A stretch of 64,000 bases of DNA from the NCBI GenBank assembly GCA_029783825.1, contig JAREIK010017054.1, positions 97,001-161,000 on the forward strand, given 5' to 3'. Made by a program: the position numbers and the translations under genes. Below, in pieces: positions 26,706-40,944 of the stretch. The notes below the pieces were generated by a model. The model made no database searches. It had not been told where the DNA came from and was given only the letters and a program-made list of their open reading frames with translations. The stretch is from Sapria himalayana. Taxonomy: Eukaryota; Streptophyta; Magnoliopsida; Malpighiales; Rafflesiaceae. How positions within the stretch are numbered: position 1 is the stretch's first letter; each line of letters starts with the position of its first letter.

Positions 26706-28380
26706 CGCGGTGTGCAGTTTTATTTGTAGGATATGGCTAAGCGGGAAGAAGCCAAACACACATAATCAGGTGATTCAGCAAGAGGTATAAGGGATGGTAA
26801 AATGAATTGAAATTGTAGTATTTGTTGCATTTTTTTTGTTTTCTTAGCAGCTTAACAGGCTTCAAGCTAAGGAAGGACAGCAAAGGAGGATGTGTTTGGA
26901 GGAAGAATTTCGCGAAACTTCCTTTTCAAGTTCAAATGAACTAAATGCATCAATACTGCATATATATTAAGAAGCTAACACTCCAGCAGAATGGTCTTTA
27001 TGTAAGAGTTAGGAAGGGTGGAGGCTGAGTTAAATTTAAAATAAAACTTAGATTATAATTTAGTTTAAATAATCTAAAAAAGAAGCAAGTAGGCGAGTTT
27101 TAAAGCATGGGATTCTTGGATATGCATTGGTGTTTAATTTTCAGCAGTGCAGCTCCATATGAAGTGGTAGATTCAGCATGGGGTCTTGGTTGGTAGGTTG
27201 TGCACATGTTTTGCAGGATGAAGATGTTAAAATACTAATCTGCCAATGGTATTTATTGTTTTCTAAAGTGTTAACTTTGCGGATGTTCTATAGGTTAATA
27301 ATGCAGTTTATATATATATTGCTTTTGATTAAATAATCAAAAAGAAGTAAGTGAGTCCTAAAGCATGCGCGCAGCTCCATACTTGGTTGGTAGGCTGTGC
27401 AAACTCATGGATATGTATTTGTTCATTGTTGCGGTGTTAAGCCATGCGGTTGTTATTTTATACTACTGAAGGACCCTCGGATTTATTTATTTGCAGGATT
27501 AAGATGTTAACTTTGTGGATTAAATAATGCAGTTTATATATATATTGCTCTTGATAAGATCATACAATCATAAGTTGTTTATCACTGGTTTACTGAACTG
27601 CTTTTGATTATCGACTGATCACCTGGCCCTGTGGGTGATCAACATTTATGTAGTTTATACGAGCTCGGAGGTGATTTATTTATATGTTATAATCTGGTTT
27701 AAAAGGTGATATAGAAAGAGCTATGAAATAATCTAGTTTATTGGCTGAGTTATCTGTTATACAACTATTATTGGTTGAGCTATGCAGAAAGTCCTAGGTC
27801 TTGTAGCAGCTCGTGAAAAGAGTAGAAATGAAGAAGGATGATGACCGACCAACAGACACGATGAAGAAGGATGACTACTATGCTTATTTTATAATTTGAT
27901 GAGAATAAAGCGTATAAACAGAAGGATGACGGTGACCAACAGACACGGTCGAAGAACAGATGCTGAACAACAAATGAAGCATATAAAGCGTATAAATGCA
28001 GCAGAGCATATAAATGAAGAAGGATGTTGGTTGATAAATATTCGGGAATGATGTGAATAACAACAGACACGGTGAAGATACGAGGACAGATGCGGAGCAT
28101 AGGAAATGGCCGAACAACACATGAAAGCAAATGAAAGATGGGCCGAAAGAAGGGCCGAAAATAGAGGCTTCTTAAGAGGGTTGAGAGCAAAGCCTTCAGC
28201 CTATTCTAGTTTAATATATAAAATGAAAATGCTTATTTGAATAAGTTCTTAAAATCCAATATGTTAGCTACTATGTTTAAGGTTAAGATGGGTGTAAGAG
28301 GGCTACGGGTAGATGTAGGATGTAAAAATGGTATTCCTACGCCAAAAGAGAGGGTTATTAATATAAAACAAACTTTAAAA
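26706..28380 (+). repeat. LINE 3' region with diverged internal duplications
   Basis: No coding potential was recognised. Two diverged tandem copies of about 0.25-0.3 kb cover about 27050-27320 and 27325-27560. They share GCAGCTCCATA, TTGGTTGGTAGG(T/C)TGTGCA, TTGCAGGATGAAGATGTTAA (or ATTAAG) and TGCAGTTTATATATATATTG. Farther on, at 27830-28090, a loose repeat built around CCAACAGACACGATGAAGAA occurs about four times. This part is richer in G and C than its surroundings. The segment ends with a short A run before the GATA array resumes. Confidence 0.6.
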
Positions 28381-31300
28381 AAAATAGATAGATAGATAGA
28401 TAAAAAGTCAGATGGATAGAAATATAGATAGAATGATAGATAAATAGATTGATATATAGATTTATAGACAAATTGATAGATAGAGTAATAGACATATTGA
28501 TACACAAATTGAAAGGCAGACTCATAGATAATGTGATAATCAGATTAATAGATAGATTTATAGATAGATTGATAGACATATTGAAAGATAGATTGATAAG
28601 CAAATATATAGATAGATCAATCGATAAATAGATAGTTATATACGAAGATAGATAGCTAGAAAAACAGACATATAGATTGATAAATATATAGACAAATAGA
28701 AAGAAAAAAGATAGATAGATAGATAGACAGACATATAGACATATTGATTTACAGATAGATAGATAGTTGGATAGATAGTTTAATAACATATTATTAGACA
28801 TATAGATAGACAGATAAATTGACATAAAGATAAATAGATAGATATAGAGATAGATATATATAAATAGAAAAATAAATGAATAAATAGACTGATAGATATA
28901 CAAATAAATAGATAGAAAGATAGATGGATAGAAAAATAGATAGATTGATAGATATATAGATATAAAAATAAATAATATATAGATAGAAAGATTAATAGAC
29001 AGATGGATATATAGATTGATAGAAAGATTGAAATATAGAATTATAGAAAGATTGATAGAATGATTCATAGATAGACAAATATATAGATTATTCATTGATT
29101 AATAGATAGATAGATTTACAAATAGATAGACATCTAGATAGATAGATAGATAAATAGACAAATAAATAGATATATAGATAGATAGATATATTATTATATA
29201 GATAGATAGATAAATAAATAGAATGAAAGATAGACAGATAGATTAAAAATAATAAGACAGAAAGATATGTAAATAGAGATATATATATAGACAAATAGAT
29301 AGATAGATAGATAGATATGTAGACAAATAGATAAAAAGATTGATAGAAAGATAGATAAATAAATTGATAGATAGATTATTAGACAGATAGATAGATGAAT
29401 AGATATACATATATAGATAGATAGATTGATTGATTGATTTATAGATACATAGATAGATTGAAAGATAAATAGATAGATGTATTGATAGAAAATTAGATTG
29501 ATAGATATATAGACAGATAAATTGATTGATATATAGATAGATAGATAGTTAAATAGATAGATAGATAGAAATACAAATATATAAACAAATAGAATGCTAG
29601 AAAGATAGTTTGATATATATATATATATATATATATTATTTGACTAATAGATAGATAGATAGAAATAAAGATACATAGATAGATAGATGAATAGACTGAT
29701 TGATAGAAAGATTGATAGATAAATAAAAGATTCATAGACAAATAGATTTATTGATAAATAGAAAGATAGATAAACATATATATATATATAGATTGATAAA
29801 CATATATATAAGGAGATAGATAGATAGATAGATAGATAGGTAGAGAGATAAATTGATAGATGGATGGATAGATAGATATACTGATAGATAAAAACATAGA
29901 TAGACAAATAGAAAGATAGATTGATAAATATACTGAAAGGTAGATTGATATACAAATTGATAAAAAAATTGATTGATAGAAAGATAGATAGATAGACAGA
30001 TTGATAAATAGATAGATAGAAAGATATATACATAGATAGAAAAATAGATAGAAAAATAGATAGATAGACAAATATATATAGACAAATAGATAGCTAGATA
30101 GATAGATAGATATACAAATATATAGATAGATAGATAGATATACAAATATATAGATAGATCGATAGATAAATTGATCGATAGATAGATAGATAGATATAAA
30201 GATAGATAGATTGATAGATAAAAAGTTTGATAAAAAGATCGACAGCTAGACAGACATCCAAAATATAGATAAATAGACAAATAGATAGATGGTTATACAA
30301 ATAGATAGAAAGATGGATAAACAAATTGATAGATAGATTGATAATCAGAGATAGATAGATATATAGATAGACATATAGATAGATAGATATATAGATAGAT
30401 AGATTATTAGATAAAAATATAGATAGATAGATGGACAAATACATACATATACCGATAGACAAATACATATTAAGATATAAAGATAGATTGATAGATATAT
30501 AGACATATAGATATATATGTGTATATATATATATATATAAATAGATAGACTGATAAATAGACAGATATATAGACTGATAGAAAGACATATTGATAGATAA
30601 AAAGTTATATTTATATATAGATTAATAGACATATAGATCGGAAAAATAGAAAGACATGGATAGAAAGATTAATAGACAGATAGACAGATAGACGGATAAA
30701 CAAATAGATATATAGATAGAAAGAAAAATAGACAAATAGATGGATAGAATGGTTGACATATAGATAGATAGTTGGATAGATAGATTGAAAGAAATATTGT
30801 AAGACTAATTGATAAAAAAATAGAAAGTGAGATAGACAAATATATAGATAGATAGATAGGCAGGCAGACAGATATTTAGATAGATACATAGACATATATA
30901 GATAGATATATATATAAACAAAAAGATATACATATAGATAGATAAATAGATAGACATACATACATATTGATTGATTAATTGATAGAGAGATATATATATA
31001 GATAGATCGACATCTAGATACACAAATAGATAGATAGATAGATAGACAGATAGATAGACAAATAGATAGATTGAATGATATACAGAGAGATCGACATATA
31101 TATTGTGAAATAGATAGATAGATAGATCGACAAAAAGATAGACAACTTGATAGATCGATCGATAAATAGATAGACAAATAGATACATAGAGAGATAGTAT
31201 TATTGTGAGATAGATAGACAGATAGTTAAATAGACATCTAGATAGATAAATATATAAACTGATATATAGACAAAGAGATAGACCTATGGATAGACAAATA

Positions 31301-31641
31301 GATGGAAAGATAGATAGATAGATAGATAAATATATAGTTAGATAGACAGAAAGATATAGAGAGAGAGAAAGATAGATTGATTGATTGATAGACAAATAGA
31401 TAGATTGATAGATAGATAGATAAACATATAGATAGATAGAATGATATACAGATAGATCGACATATAGATTGACAAATAGATAGATAAAGAGATAGATCGA
31501 CAAAAAGATAGATAAATTGATAGATAGATAGATAGATAGACAAATAAATCTATAGATAGATAGATTTATTGAGAGATAGATAGACAGATAGTTAAATAGA
31601 CATCTAGATAGACATATATATAAATAGATAGATAGACAAAC

Positions 31642-31686
<45 letters not shown>

Positions 31687-32420
31687 TATTAATAGATAGA
31701 TAGATAGAAAAAATAGATAGATAGACAGACAAATAGACAGACAAACAGATAAAAAGATTGAAAGGATGATATTAAGATTGAGATAAAAATAAATAGACTC
31801 AAAGATAAATTGATAGAAATATTGATAGATAAATAGAAAGATATATAGATGAATTGATACAAAGATTGATATATAGATTGATAGTTAGATTGATATATAG
31901 ATTGATAGACATATTGATAGAGAGATAGATTGATTGATTAATAGATAGATAGATATATAGAATTATAGATAGATAAATAGATAGATAGGTTGAATGATTG
32001 TTAGACAGATAGATAGATGGATAAATAGATATCGAAATACATAGCCACATAAATAGACCAATAGATAGATAAAAAAATAGATAGACAAATTGATAGACCG
32101 CTAGAAAGAGAAATAGATAGATAGTTAGATAGACAGCTAAATAGACAAATTAATAGATATATATATATAGACTAATAAAGTGATAGTTTAACAGACAAAT
32201 AGATAGATAAATAGATAGATAGATCGATGGATACATAAATAACTAGATAGACAATAGATATTTAGATAGATAGACATATAGATTGATATATATATTAAAA
32301 ATCAATAGAAAATTAGATAGATAAAAATATAGATAAATAGATAAATTAAAAGATAGTGAGTTAGATAAACAAATAAATAAATAGAGAGATAGATATACAA
32401 ATGGATAGATAAATAGATAT

Positions 32421-32452
<32 letters not shown>

Positions 32453-34805
32453 TAATTAGATAGATAGATATAAAGATAGAAATATATGAATAGATAGACA
32501 AATAGATAGATGGATAGATAGATAGATAAAAAGATAAATAGATAGATATAAAAATAGACAAATAGATAGATAGATATACAGATAATCAAATTGATAAACA
32601 AATTGACAGACATATTCATAATTAGATTGATAGATATATTTATAAACAAATTAAGAGATAGATTAGTACCCAAATTGAAAGACAGATTGATCGATTGATA
32701 GACAGATGAATAGATAGATTTAAAAATAGATAAATAGACATAGATAAACTGATGGATAGATAGATAGACAAATAGATAGACAAAAAGTTAAACAGATTGA
32801 TTCTTAGATTCATAGATAGACAGACATATAGATGTATAGATTCAAAGACAAATATATAGATAGTTAGATAGACATATAGATTGACATATAGATAGACAAA
32901 TATCTAAAAATACACACACACACACACACAAATAGATAGATATATAGATGGATGATGGATGGATTGACAAATAGATAAAAAAATATATAGATATATAGTG
33001 AGATAGATAGATAGACAGATATATAGACAAATAGATAGATAGACAAACTGATATATATTTAGAAAGATAAATAGATAGATAGGTTTATATACATATAGAT
33101 AGACAAATATATAGATAGACAGATAGCTAGATAGAAAGGTAGGTAAATAGATAGATAGATACATTAAAAGATAGATCGACAGAAGGTAGATACAAAGATA
33201 GGTATTCATAATGATAGATAGATAGACAAATATATTGTTATATAATTAGATAGATAGATAGATATAGATATATATAGCAGATGGATAGATAAATAAATGG
33301 ACAGATATATAAATAGATATATACTAAAATAGATATACATATAGATAGATAGATAGACATAATGATATTTAGATAGATAGTTTGATATATAGATAGATAG
33401 ATAGCTAGCTAGACATATAGATAGACAAATATATAGATTGATAGATATATAGATAGATAGACAAATAGATATATAGTTAGATAGATATATAGATATACAA
33501 ATAGATTAATATGTATATAGATAGACAATTATACATACAAATTGACAAATAAATAGATAGATAGATAAATAGATTAATAGTTAGGTAGATAGATAAATAT
33601 AAAGACAAATATATAGATAGATAGACAGACAGACAGATAGATAGATAGATAGATAAACAAATAGATAGATAGAAATATAGAGAGATAGATAGTTAGATAA
33701 ATAAATAGATAGACAAATAATTAAATAGATAGGCAGATAGATAGATAAATAGATAAATAGATAGATAGATAGATAGAATGATTGATTGATTGATAGATCA
33801 ACAGATACATAGAAAGAAAGAAAGATAGATAGATAGATAAACATATAGATAGATAAATATATAGATAGATATATAGATAGATTGATTGACAAATGGATTG
33901 ACATATATATATACAAAATGATAGACATATAAATATATAGATGGATATAGAGAAAAATAGACATAAAGATAGGCAGAGAGATGATATATAAATACATAGA
34001 TAGATAGATAGACAGATTGTTTTATAGTGTGATACCCAAATTGATAGTCAAATTGATAGACAAATTTATAGATAGACAAATAGACATATAAATAGATAAA
34101 TAGTTAGAAAGATAGATAGAAAATAGATTGTAAGGTTGATTGACAAATCGATAGATAGATAGTTATATAGATATATTAATAGATAGATATACAAATAGAT
34201 AGATAGAAAAGGCGACCAATAGATAGATAGGCAGATAGATTGACATATAGGTATACCAATTTTTTGATAGATAGAGTGAAATATAGATAGATGATAGATA
34301 TATAAATTTCTAGATACCTAGTTAGACAAATAGATAGACACATATATAGATAGATCACTAGATAGATAAATAAACATGTTGATAGACCAATATATATACA
34401 CAAAGAAAGACAAATAGATAGATATATATATAGATAATATATAGGAAAAGAAATAGATTGGAAGATAGATAGATAGATAGATAGTTGGATAGATAAATAA
34501 ACATTAAAATAGACAGATAGATAGTCAGATAGATACACAGATAAATAGAAAAAAAATATAGATAGAATGATATTTTGATAGATCAACATAAAGATAGACA
34601 GATAAATTGATAGATAAATATTTAGATATATAGATACATAGATAGATAGAGAGATAGATAGATAGATTATATGATAGACATATATATAAACAGATAGATA
34701 GATAGATAGTTAGATAGATAAATAGATTGATAGATATATATATTGATATATACATAGACATATAGATAGTCAAATAAATAAATAGATAGATATATAGATG
34801 GATTG

Positions 34806-34852
<47 letters not shown>

Positions 34853-34998
34853 AATCGATACACAAATTGATTGATTGATATATAGATAAATAGATATACA
34901 TATAGATAGATAAACAGATAGATAGTTAGATAGGTAGATAAATATATAAACAAATAGATAGATTAAAAGATAGATAGACTAATAGATAGACAAATAGT
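28381..34998 (+). repeat. GATA array, continuation beyond the LINE
   Basis: The same repeat and strand as 5018-21219. It is enriched in ATTGATAGA and ATATAGATAGATAGA variants and lacks obvious GTAG/GAGA/GACT modules. Short TA runs occur, including 31649-31681 and 34810-34849, and a (CA)n run lies at about 32911-32931. It stops exactly at the CACTACAAG sequence at 34999. Confidence 0.97.
31035..31625 (+). repeat. Local tandem duplication in the array (~370-bp unit)
   Basis: The first copy (about 31035-31250) and the second (about 31395-31620) share the same series of rare variants in the same order: GAATGATATACAGA, AGATCGACATATA, GATCGACAAAAAGATAGA, and GATAGACAGATAGTTAAATA followed by GACATCTAGATAGA. 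Confidence 0.7.
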
Positions 34999-35327
34999 CA
35001 CTACAAGAAAATGTTCATTTCGTTAGGGAAATTTAGCTAGGGATCAATCCCTAGCTAAACTATGACGGATTAGTGACGGAATAGTGACATGAATTTTGTA
35101 CAAAGAAAAGCATAAAATTTAGCTGCACATTTAGCGAAGGAATTTCCCTAGCTAATTACAACCAGAATATATAGACGGATTTAATGACTAAATTTCCCTA
35201 GCTAATTTCATACGAAATATAGTGATTGTTTTAGTGATGGAATTTTTCTAGCTAATTTCATCTAGAAAATAGTGATGATATAGCAATATAATTTCCCTAG
35301 CTGATGAAATTTGGAATAGCTATATTT
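34999..35327. mobile_element. CACTA-type transposon terminus, family B-like, at the array strand switch
   Basis: The segment begins with a textbook terminal repeat, CACTACAAGAAAA. It carries at least five subterminal copies of a motif close to TTTCCCTAGCTAA, at about 35057, 35145, 35196, 35247 and 35291. No inverted partner (TTTTCTTGTAGTG) is found at its right edge, so only one end is present. It shares motif style with 267-330 but is not a close copy. GATA lies to its left and TATC to its right. Confidence 0.7.
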
Positions 35328-35439
35328 CTGCCTATTTATTTGTCTCTCTATCTTCTATCTATCTAACTATTTATCAATCAATCAATCTATCTATCTATCT
35401 AACTATCTCTTTGTATATCTATCTATTTGTAGATCTGTC

Positions 35440-35470
<31 letters not shown>

Positions 35471-36200
35471 CTATCTATTTATATATTAATCTATATCTTT
35501 TTTATTTTTGGGTATCTATATATCTATCTACCTATTTGTTTATATATCTATCTATATATCTTTCTGACTATTTATTTGTCTATCCTTCCATCTATCTTTC
35601 TATGTATCTATTGATATAAATATTTGTCTGTCAATCTATGTATCTATCTATATGTATGTCTGTATGTCTATTTGGATGTCTATCTCTCTATCTATCTGCC
35701 TATCTATCTATCATCATATCTGTCTAACTATCTATTTATTAGTTTGTCTATATGTGTGTCATCTATCTATATGTTTGTCGATCTTTTTATCCGGATATTC
35801 ATTTTTCTATCTGTCTATGTTTTTGTTTATCTGTCTGTCTAAGTGTTTGTCTATTTTTCTATTTATCTATCTTTAAATTAATAAATCAATGAATCTGTCT
35901 ATTTATCTATCTATTTATCTATCAATCTATTTATCTTTCTTTTTATTCATGTCTATCTATCTGTCTAATTATCTTTCATTCAAAAAGTATTTTAATCAGT
36001 CTATCAATCTATCTATCTATCAAACAATCTATATGTCTATCAATCTGTCTATTAATCTATCTTTCAATCTATTTATCTATATGTTTATCTAACTATCTAT
36101 CTATCCATCTACTATCAAAAATATATATATCTAGCCGTGTATCTATCTATTTGTCTATCTATTGATTTAACTTACTATCTATCTATCTTTCTATCTATCT

Positions 36201-36238
<38 letters not shown>

Positions 36239-37364
36239 ATCTATCTATCTCTCTATCTATATGTCTATCTCTCTATGTATCTATCTATCTATCTATTTTT
36301 CTATGTATATGTTTATCTATCTATTTGTCTATTTGTCAATCTATGTGATGTCTATCTATCTATCTCTCTATATATCTTTCTATGTATATTTATTTCTTTC
36401 TTTATGTTATTTGTCTATTGATCTGTCTATAAATATGTATATTTATTTGTCTATCCATCTATCTAACTATCATTCTATTAATCTATCGATCTATCAAACT
36501 ATTAGGCAATCAATCAATTGATTTATTTATCTATCAGTCAATCAATCAATTAATCTATCAATCAATCTATCTATTTATCTATCTATCTATCTGTCTACAA
36601 ATCTATCTATCAATCTATATATCAAACTAGTTATCAATTTGGTTATCAATATATCTATTAATCTGTCAATCAAATTGAATATTTATCAAACTATGTATTT
36701 TTCTATCTATCTACCAATCTATCTATCTATCTAATTTTCCATCTATCCATCTATATATATGTCTATATATCTATCTATCTATCTATCTATCTATACATCT
36801 ATCTATCCATCTTACTATATGTCTATCTATCCTCTATCTATCGATCTATCTATCTATATACATGTCTATCTATCTATATATCGACCTATCTATCAATGTG
36901 TCTTTATAATTTTCTATCTTTCTATCTATATGTATATCTATCAGTCAAATTGTCTGTCTATCTATTTATCTATCTATCTATATACCTAGTTGTCTATCTA
37001 TATGTATATCTATTTTTGTATCTATATGTCAATCTGTCTATCTATATATCTATCTATTTTTCAATCTATCTAACTATCTGACCTATCTATTATCTATTTA
37101 TTTGTTATCTATCAATATAATAATATATATATCTATCTATCTGTTAGTCTATCTATATATCTATATATCTTTCTATCTATCTATATGGTTTCAATTTATC
37201 TATCTATCTATCTATTTTTCTAACTATCTGTCTGTCTTTTTATCTATTTGTCGATCTATATTTATATCTATCTATCTAAATATCATTCTATCTATCTATC
37301 TATTAATTTTTCTATCTATGTGTATATATATATTTACTTAGTTGTCTATCTATCTATCTTTTTA

Positions 37365-37417
<53 letters not shown>

Positions 37418-39134
37418 TTCTATCTCTCTTTTTATCTATTTATCTATCTTTCTTTCTTTCTATTTATCAATCTATCATCAATTTATGTCTTTTTATCTAT
37501 TTATCTTTATATCTATCTATCTAATTATCTACTTATAAATAAATAAATATATATATATATATATCTCTCTCTCTATATGTCTGCCTATCTACTATGTATC
37601 AATCTATCTATCTATCATCTATCTATATTTATATATGTCTATCTATCTTTCTATCTTTTTGTATATCTATCTTTGTATCTATTTATCTATCTATCTATAT
37701 GTATGTCTATCTATCTAACTATCTAACTATATATCTTTATCTCGGTCTATCTATATATTTATCTGCTTATTTAAATTAGTATATGTATCTATATATATCT
37801 ATTTATCTTTATAATGGTCTATCTATAAATTTTTCTATTTGTCTATCTATTTGTTTATTTATCTGTCTATCTATCTTTCTTTTTTTCTTTCTATCTGTCT
37901 AGCTATATATCTATCTGTCTCTCTATTCACATATCTTTTTATATGTCTATCTTTCTATGTGTTTATCTATTTGTATATCTATCTGTAGGTTTATATATCT
38001 GCCTATTTAACTGCGTATCTATCTTTCTTTCTTTCTATCTATCTATTTATCTTTCTTTCTAATGGTCTATATGTAAATTTATTTATTTGTTTATATTTTT
38101 GTCTATCTGTCTTTCTATCTATCTCTCTGTCTATATTTTATCTATATAATTATGTCTGTTCATCTATATGTCTATCTGTCTATCTACCAGTCTATATATC
38201 TATCTTTCTATCTCTTTCTTTATCTATATGTCTCTTTATTTGTCTTTCTATTTATCTATCGATCTATTTTCGTATTGGTTTGTCTATATATATATATATA
38301 TATATATATCTATTTATATGTATGTCTATCTATATATATATATCTGTTTATCTAGTTTTCTATCTATTTTTCTATCTATTCTTCATTCAATCTGTCCATC
38401 TATCTATCTATCTATATGTATATCTTTTTGTCTATGTATATGTATATCTATCTATCTATCTATCTTTTTTGTCTACTTATTTTAATATTTATCTATTTAT
38501 CTAGCTAGCTAACTATCTATCTATTTATATATCTATCTATCCATTTATATATCTATCTATCTTTCTTTCATTCAATCAATCTATCTATATATCTATTTGT
38601 ATGTCTAATAATCTATCAATTGATCAGTGTAATTATCTAGCTATCAATCTATCTATCTTACATTTTATCTATAAATTTATCTATCTATTTGCCTATCTGA
38701 CTATCTATCTATATATCTATCTATCCATCTATTAATCTATCTATTTTTCGATCAATTAATATTTCAAAATGTCTATCAATTAGTTTATCAATATGTCTTT
38801 TAATCTATCTATCAATCTATCTAACTATTTATTTTTCTATCTATCTACCTATCTATCTATATGTCTGTTTATTTATCAATCAATCTATCTGTCATTCTAT
38901 ATGTCTATCTGTTTGTCTATCTATCAATCTATTTGTCTATCTTTCTATTTATCTATCTGACTATCTATCATATATATTTTTATCTTTCTCTATATCTATT
39001 TATCTACCTATCTCCTTATCTATCTGTATATCTTTATGTATATCTACCTATCTCCTTATCTATCTATCTATCTATATATTTATTATCCATATTTTAGTGT
39101 AATAATTTGTTTATTTATCTACCTATCTGTCTAA

Positions 39135-39198
<64 letters not shown>

Positions 39199-39214
39199 CT
39201 ATCTACCTATCTAT
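35328..39214 (-). repeat. TATC array (GATA on the minus strand)
   Basis: The repeat is CTAT/TATC with CTGT, CAAT and TTTA variants, the reverse complement of the array on the left. TA runs lie at 36204-36237, 37366-37415 and 39138-39196. Open frames such as 36137-36421 plus are Tyr/Leu/Ser/Ile artefacts. The array is split by the CACTA element at 39215 and continues at 49723. Confidence 0.97.
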
Positions 39215-39234
39215 CACTACTAGAAAATCCTGAA

Positions 39235-40095
39235 ATAGCTACTAAAATTAGCTTCTACTGTCACTTCGTAGATATTTAACTACTACATAGCTACTAAATA
39301 GCTACTAGTATAACAGGTGTTAAGCTTAGCTACTAAATATATACTATGTAGTAGTAAAATGTGGTTTCACCGATGTAGTAGTAGCTAAATAATAGCAACA
39401 TAGCTACTTCATAGCTAATAAATTCATGTTAATTGCTAAATAGCTACGACACAGCTACTATTTACAACCTAAAATACTACCAAGCCAAAACCTTGGGTAC
39501 TAAATAGTAGCTATGTGGTGCCGAGTAGCAACTACATTATTGGTAGTTGCTAAATACCTACTTTTTTGCTACGATTTAGTAGCTAACATACCAATTTGGA
39601 TACTAAGTAGTAGCTATGTGGTAGCTATTTCGCTACTACATCGCTACTACTTTTTTAGTTACTAAATAGCTACTATATAGCTATTGAATTTTTGTTAGTC
39701 ACCAAATAGCTACTATTTAGAAGCTAAAACACTAACAAGTCAAAACTATAGCCATTAAGTAATAGCTATGTAGTAGCTGAATAGCTACAACATTGTCAGT
39801 AGTAGCTAAATAGCCACTATATAGCTACTACTTAATAGCTAGCATACTAATTTAGCTACTAAGTAGTAGCTATGTAGTAGCTGAAGAGCTTCTACTTAAT
39901 AGTTGCAATACTACTAAGCCAAAACCATTGCTACTAAGTAGTAGTTCCGTAGTAGCTAAATAGCCACTACATTGTTGGTAGTAGCTAAATAGCTACGATT
40001 TAACTACTATTTAGTAGCTAACATATTAACTTGGCTACTAAGTAGTAGCTATATAGTAGCTGAATAGCTAATATATTGTTGATAGTAGCTAAATT
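39235..40095. repeat. Left subterminal repeat region of the CACTA element
   Basis: Dozens of direct and inverted copies of TAGCTACTA and AGTAGCTAAATAGCTAC occur here, and the same motif reappears inside the right end. In En/Spm such subterminal repeats are the binding sites of TNPA. That this motif plays the same role here is inference from its position and repetition. Confidence 0.85.
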
Positions 40096-40244
40096 TATAA
40101 AATTTTCAAAATTCGCTAATAAAAATTTTAAAAATATGTTTGAATTCATTTTCAAATAAAGATTTATAACTTTTAAATGTAATTCAAAATTGTAACTTCT
40201 CTCGAATTATGACATGTTTGGATTCAACTTTTTAAAATATCTAT

Positions 40245-40666
40245 TGTAAGACCCAAGAAATTTCTAATGTGGAAAAAGGGCAAAATAGTAATTTCGATTA
40301 CAAGATTGTTAATTTCGGTTAAAAATCCGTAATTTATTCTCTAGATCTCGGATGATGAAATGGATTTCACCTTTTGAATCATCTCGTAAAATCTAGCTAG
40401 CACGTAAAATTTCGTAGAATTCCGAGACAGTCAGAGTAGGCATATATATTAGGTATTATGTATGGGTCAAAGTGGCCGTTTTACTCATGTTGTGATTATA
40501 TTAGACTGTTTGGGACATGTTGATACATGTGTTGTATTTGGGTAGAGCTCCCCGTACAAAGAAGTCTCTGCCCAATTTTCGTGAGAAATGTCGGGTCACC
40601 CGATATTCATGAGTGTTTCCGCGGGTTGACAGGTAGTCAACGGACTCCCGGGTTTGAGGCGTCACA
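40245..40666. mobile_element. Solo LTR-like insertion (Ty3/Gypsy type) inside the CACTA element
   Basis: The segment begins TGTAAGACCC and ends GGCGTCACA, so it has TG and CA ends and the look of many plant Gypsy LTRs. The flanking five bases, TCTAT on the left and TTTAT on the right, agree at four of five positions, consistent with an aged target duplication. A block at about 40340-40440 (AGATCTCGGATGATGAAATG, GAATTCCGAGACAGTCAGA) recurs in diverged form at about 41030-41115, pointing to a second related LTR fragment. No internal retroelement genes are present. Confidence 0.55.
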
Positions 40667-40944
40667 TTTATAACTTTCTGAAAAAAAATCAATTATGGAA
40701 AAATTTAAAAATAAGGCAATTTTCATATATTGAATTATAATTTTAAAAGTGTTATAAATTTTAATATTAATATTTAATTAAATGATAAATTCAACTATAA
40801 AAATATAATATTTAATTGTTTAGCAAATATAAATATTTAATTATTTTACTAACAAATCAATGCTTAATATAGTAATTAGAATTAGTATGCTTATTTAATT
40901 TTACATTTTATAATAAATTTTATAAACTAAAAATATTTAAGTTG

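Larger units (their letters stand above)
21220..28380 (+). mobile_element. Degenerate L1-like LINE retrotransposon inserted in the GATA array
   Basis: Non-array DNA interrupts a single GATA array. Its order is leader (about 21220-21350), ORF1 with DUF4283 and a zinc knuckle, ORF2 with endonuclease, reverse transcriptase, zf-RVT and RNase H, then a long 3' region ending in a short A run (about 28375-28384) next to TAGATAG. This is the standard layout of plant L1-type LINEs. Both flanks are GATA repeats, so a target duplication cannot be resolved. The region to 28380 may include DNA other than the LINE. Many stop codons and several frameshifts show that the copy is dead. Confidence 0.85.

Noticed and set aside
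27780..28190. 136-codon minus-strand frame after the LINE
   Set aside because: It is Leu/Phe/His-rich, overlaps a repeat made of CCAACAGACACG-type units, and overlapping frames are equally open. There is no homology signal.
32900..32935. Possible CRISPR-like or other spaced repeats in the arrays
   Set aside because: The arrays have no constant-length unique spacers. They are imperfect microsatellites, with CA and TA runs, in a plant nuclear context.
35411..39097. Plus-strand open frames in the 35-39 kb and 49.7-52.6 kb arrays
   Set aside because: They have the same artefact as the minus-strand frames, with the strand reversed because the array is inverted.
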